Positions 61,941 through 64,000 of a stretch of DNA of 64,000 nt are shown in pieces (the stretch's first letter is position 1; the number at the start of each line of letters is the position of its first letter). The position numbers and the translations under genes are program-made. The notes beneath the pieces were generated by a model. It was given only the letters and a program-made list of their open reading frames with translations. It was not told where the DNA came from and did not search any database. Source of the DNA: Enterococcus raffinosus (GTDB lineage Bacteria > Bacillota > Bacilli > Lactobacillales > Enterococcaceae). The stretch is taken from the NCBI RefSeq assembly GCF_001886185.1, contig NZ_JXLA01000002.1, forward strand, positions 116,090 to 180,089, given 5' to 3'.

Positions 61941-62962
61941 AAGGTAATTTTTCGGATCATTATTGGTTCTAACGGAGCATCTTCGCTATCCGTAGCTTGA
62001 TTGGCGATTTTACGCACCACGGACATTCCGTCTATTACTTGACCAAATACCGTATAACGTCCATCTAATTCAGGGAGGCCGCCGACTGCCTCATAATGGG
62101 AACGAACCTTTAACGGTAGATTCATTCGGTACAGTTGCTCCTTGTCTACTTGACTATGCTCCACGATGTAAAACTGATTACCATTAGTATTTGGCCCGTG
62201 ATTCCCTAAACAGACAGCACCATCGAAATGATACAAACCCTCATCTACTTCGTCTTCAAAATAACCGCTGTAAATGGACTGAGCTTCAGCACCAGAGCCA
62301 TCTAGCGCACCGCCCTGGATTACAAAATCCTTAATTACTCGTGCGAAGGGCGTATTATCGTAAAAGCTTTGTCTGGCAAGCCCTCGCCAATTTTTAACGG
62401 CTTTTGGTGCATCCTGCTGAAAAACTCTAAGGGTAATCGTTCCTGCATCCGTTTCAATCTGACAAAGCTCCTCATGTGGGCGAACCGGCGTCAGCTGCAG
62501 CAAGTATTGATTCGAGTATTTTATCCCTCGATCTTTCTCTAGGATAGTTTGAATATACCACTCTAACTGTTCAGCATTTCCTAGCCGTGCCATTTTCATC
62601 AAATAGGTGTACTCTTTTTTGGGGGTTGCGACACGATATGAAATAATTCCCCGTAGATTATTGTAGCTATCTCCTTTTACTTTAAACAAAGAAACTACAT
62701 GTGCTTCTAAAAAAGTAAGTTCTTGGCCGATGAATGATTTGAAATGGCGCGCCTCGTTCCCCAAAGCGAAAGTCACAAGTGCATCAATGTTTCCTTCAGC
62801 TAGCTGTTGAGTAAAATCTGCCATTCGCTGATTGATCTCCTCCTGATCCCAATGACGCGGGATTAGCTGCTTGGTAACCGTTTCATTTTCAAGCTTTTTC
62901 TTTATTAAATAGGCCGCTGACCCAAGAATTCCTGCGGCTAAAACAACCTTACTTTTTTTCAT
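61919..62962 (-). CDS. Membrane-anchored cyclophilin-type peptidyl-prolyl isomerase
   Basis: 347 residues. Hydrophobic N-terminus (VVLAAGILGSAAYLI), a helical region of about 140 residues unlike cyclophilin, then the cyclophilin domain: FYDNTPFARVIKDFVIQGG, GNQFYIV and TVFGQVIDGM. Faces outside or inside depending on signal processing. ATG 62962 follows GGAGG; an upstream ATG (62989) is unlikely. Confidence 0.82.
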   Translation of the reverse strand: MKKSKVVLAAGILGSAAYLIKKKLENETVTKQLIPRHWDQEEINQRMADFTQQLAEGNIDALVTFALGNEARHFKSFIGQELTFLEAHVVSLFKVKGDSYNNLRGIISYRVATPKKEYTYLMKMARLGNAEQLEWYIQTILEKDRGIKYSNQYLLQLTPVRPHEELCQIETDAGTITLRVFQQDAPKAVKNWRGLARQSFYDNTPFARVIKDFVIQGGALDGSGAEAQSIYSGYFEDEVDEGLYHFDGAVCLGNHGPNTNGNQFYIVEHSQVDKEQLYRMNLPLKVRSHYEAVGGLPELDGRYTVFGQVIDGMSVVRKIANQATDSEDAPLEPIMIRKITFKRASQK

Positions 62963-63108
62963 TTTCTGCCTCCAACCTGTTTTTCTCAATTGTACCAGAA
63001 AAACAAGCAGACAGACATTCCGCTAGTGGCCGATGATTAGGATTACACTATAATTTCATTTGCGATATTAATACCTCTAATTTGTGAATTGAAGGAATAA
63101 AGGATCAG

Positions 63109-63639
63109 CTACAAAGATTTTTTAAATTTTCGGATTTTCTTCGTTGCCCAATCATAATGGCTTGAAGTTGCCGAAACAAAGTAACTGCCTAGTGTACTTC
63201 CTCCCACCCAAGAAAAAATTCCTTTTGAAAACAATTCCTCATTGGAAAAAGCCTCCGCCATTTGCATCACCTGTTGGTGACTCTCCACTAAGAGACGGCG
63301 CGCTTCTTCGTAGCTGGTCGTTTGATGCTTTTCCCAAAATTCAATATTCATCGCCCCGTAGGTTTTCCAATTATATCCTTCCTTTAAAAATTGCTTAGCC
63401 TCTCCGGCTTGATTCGCCTGCACCCAATTTAACAGCAGTTGATGCCATTCATACAAATGGATCAAGATATCACGAACATTTTTATCCCTTGACCAATGAG
63501 CCTGCTTTTCTTTTTCTACGTTAAAACTAAACGGACTATTCACTTTTTCAGGCGGTATTGAAGCTAACAGATCCATCAGTTTCTTATACCCATCATTTCC
63601 TGCCTTAATCAAATCATTTTTTGTCGTTGGTCTTGCCAT
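63109..63639 (-). CDS. ClbS/DfsB-family four-helix bundle protein (DUF1706)
   Basis: 176 residues: RDILIHLYEWHQLLLNW, GYNWKTYGAMNIEFWEKHQ and SHYDWATKKIRKFKK are family blocks. ClbS itself protects DNA from colibactin; most chromosomal homologues have no known role. ATG 63639 follows AAGGAGG. Monocistronic. Confidence 0.8.
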   Translation of the reverse strand: MARPTTKNDLIKAGNDGYKKLMDLLASIPPEKVNSPFSFNVEKEKQAHWSRDKNVRDILIHLYEWHQLLLNWVQANQAGEAKQFLKEGYNWKTYGAMNIEFWEKHQTTSYEEARRLLVESHQQVMQMAEAFSNEELFSKGIFSWVGGSTLGSYFVSATSSHYDWATKKIRKFKKSL

Positions 63640-63748
63640 AACAATTTCCTCCTTATATCTTTCTTTATCCTCAGTATGAACCAACACGTAACGTTGGAGT
63701 CAAGCAGAAATTGTTTTTTTTGTATAAACTTTGGCTGTCAGCATTTAG

Positions 63749-63922
63749 CTGCAAAAAGTCCTACTGGCAGCTATCTCCTGATTTGGAATTTAATTTTTCG
63801 TAGAATACGAAAAATTTCTTATTCTCGATCGCATACCATTGGACTAAACTGCTTAATTATGGACTTTCTTTGAGCTTTAACTTCATTTCTATTTGTTCAA
63901 ACTGCAAAAAGTCCAACTGGCA
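63749..63922. repeat. Two near-identical 21-base direct repeats and a 10-bp inverted repeat
   Basis: Direct copies at 63749-63769 and 63902-63922 differ at one base (core GCAAAAAGTCC). Between them ATTTTTCGTA (63793-63802) and TACGAAAAAT (63806-63815) form a perfect inverted repeat. No gene in 63640-64000. Confidence 0.6.
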
Positions 63923-63925
63923 AAA

Positions 63926-63960
63926 TAAGACCTCTCCATTTTTTTGGAGAGGTCTTAGGT
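63926..63960. terminator. Intrinsic terminator
   Basis: TAAGACCTCTCC (63926-63937) pairs perfectly with GGAGAGGTCTTA (63946-63957) around a T-rich loop. The gene it serves lies to the right, outside the window, or is absent. Confidence 0.65.
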
Positions 63961-64000
63961 TTAAATAATCCCGGCTCTATAATTTCTAGGACTGATAGAA

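Overview
The window is a low-GC Firmicutes chromosome segment, most likely Enterococcus (genus-level inference). Supporting points are the NADH peroxidase of the E. faecalis Npr type, Met-type T-box control, XerS-type recombinases, Mga-like regulators and strong AAGGAGG ribosome sites. No rRNA, tRNA, CRISPR or complete insertion sequence was seen. Many genes start at TTG or GTG, and starts were chosen by Shine-Dalgarno spacing.

Layout. 1-2.3 kb: lysine/DAP genes dapA-dapB-(dapH), minus strand, the last cut by the window edge. 2.4-6.1 kb: small membrane protein, then a two-component system with a small membrane peptide and a metallophosphoesterase. 6.2-13 kb: methionine block: a LysR regulator divergent from metE-metF across a MET-box-like array, then a T-box leader ahead of a PatB/MalY-type lyase and a MetI-like enzyme. 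13-18 kb: hydrolases, a frameshifted lipoprotein, two uncharacterised genes and a gene remnant. 18.2-21.1 kb: MerR regulator and aldo/keto reductase with twin long-spacer promoters, then NADH peroxidase with an in-frame UGA exactly at the catalytic Cys42 codon. 21.5-26.3 kb: LysR regulator divergent from a five-gene operon (CoA-transferase, MaoC hydratase, ketopantoate-reductase-like, VOC, type II dehydroquinase-like) of unknown substrate. 26.6-33.5 kb: XerS-type recombinase, Ada/Ogt, XRE regulator, MFS exporter behind TetR-type operators, tandem hydrolases. 33.6-38.7 kb: LacI-controlled alpha-galactoside operon. 38.8-40.9 kb: Mga-like regulator and an Spx/ArsC-like protein. 41-45.9 kb: divergent sugar locus (GAT-type IIC, phosphohexuloisomerase // LacI, ribokinase, AlsE-like epimerase). 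46-47.2 kb: second XerS-type recombinase. 47.2-48.4 kb: gene-poor tract. 48.4-55.5 kb: peptidase E, two WYL regulators, DUF3788, a TetR-permease-ATPase operon. 55.6-64 kb: divergent M24-fold protein, Mga-like regulator, secreted sortase-like protein, a DUF6179/DUF6323-like pair, a short promoter-terminator unit, cyclophilin, ClbS/DfsB-like protein and a small repeat.

The strongest candidates for something undescribed are the UGA at the redox-cysteine codon of NADH peroxidase, the five-gene CoA-transferase/dehydroquinase-like operon, and the IIC/ribokinase/AlsE/hexuloisomerase locus, which has no PTS IIA or IIB in view. All functional calls come from reading translated sequence and recalled family motifs; no database search was run.
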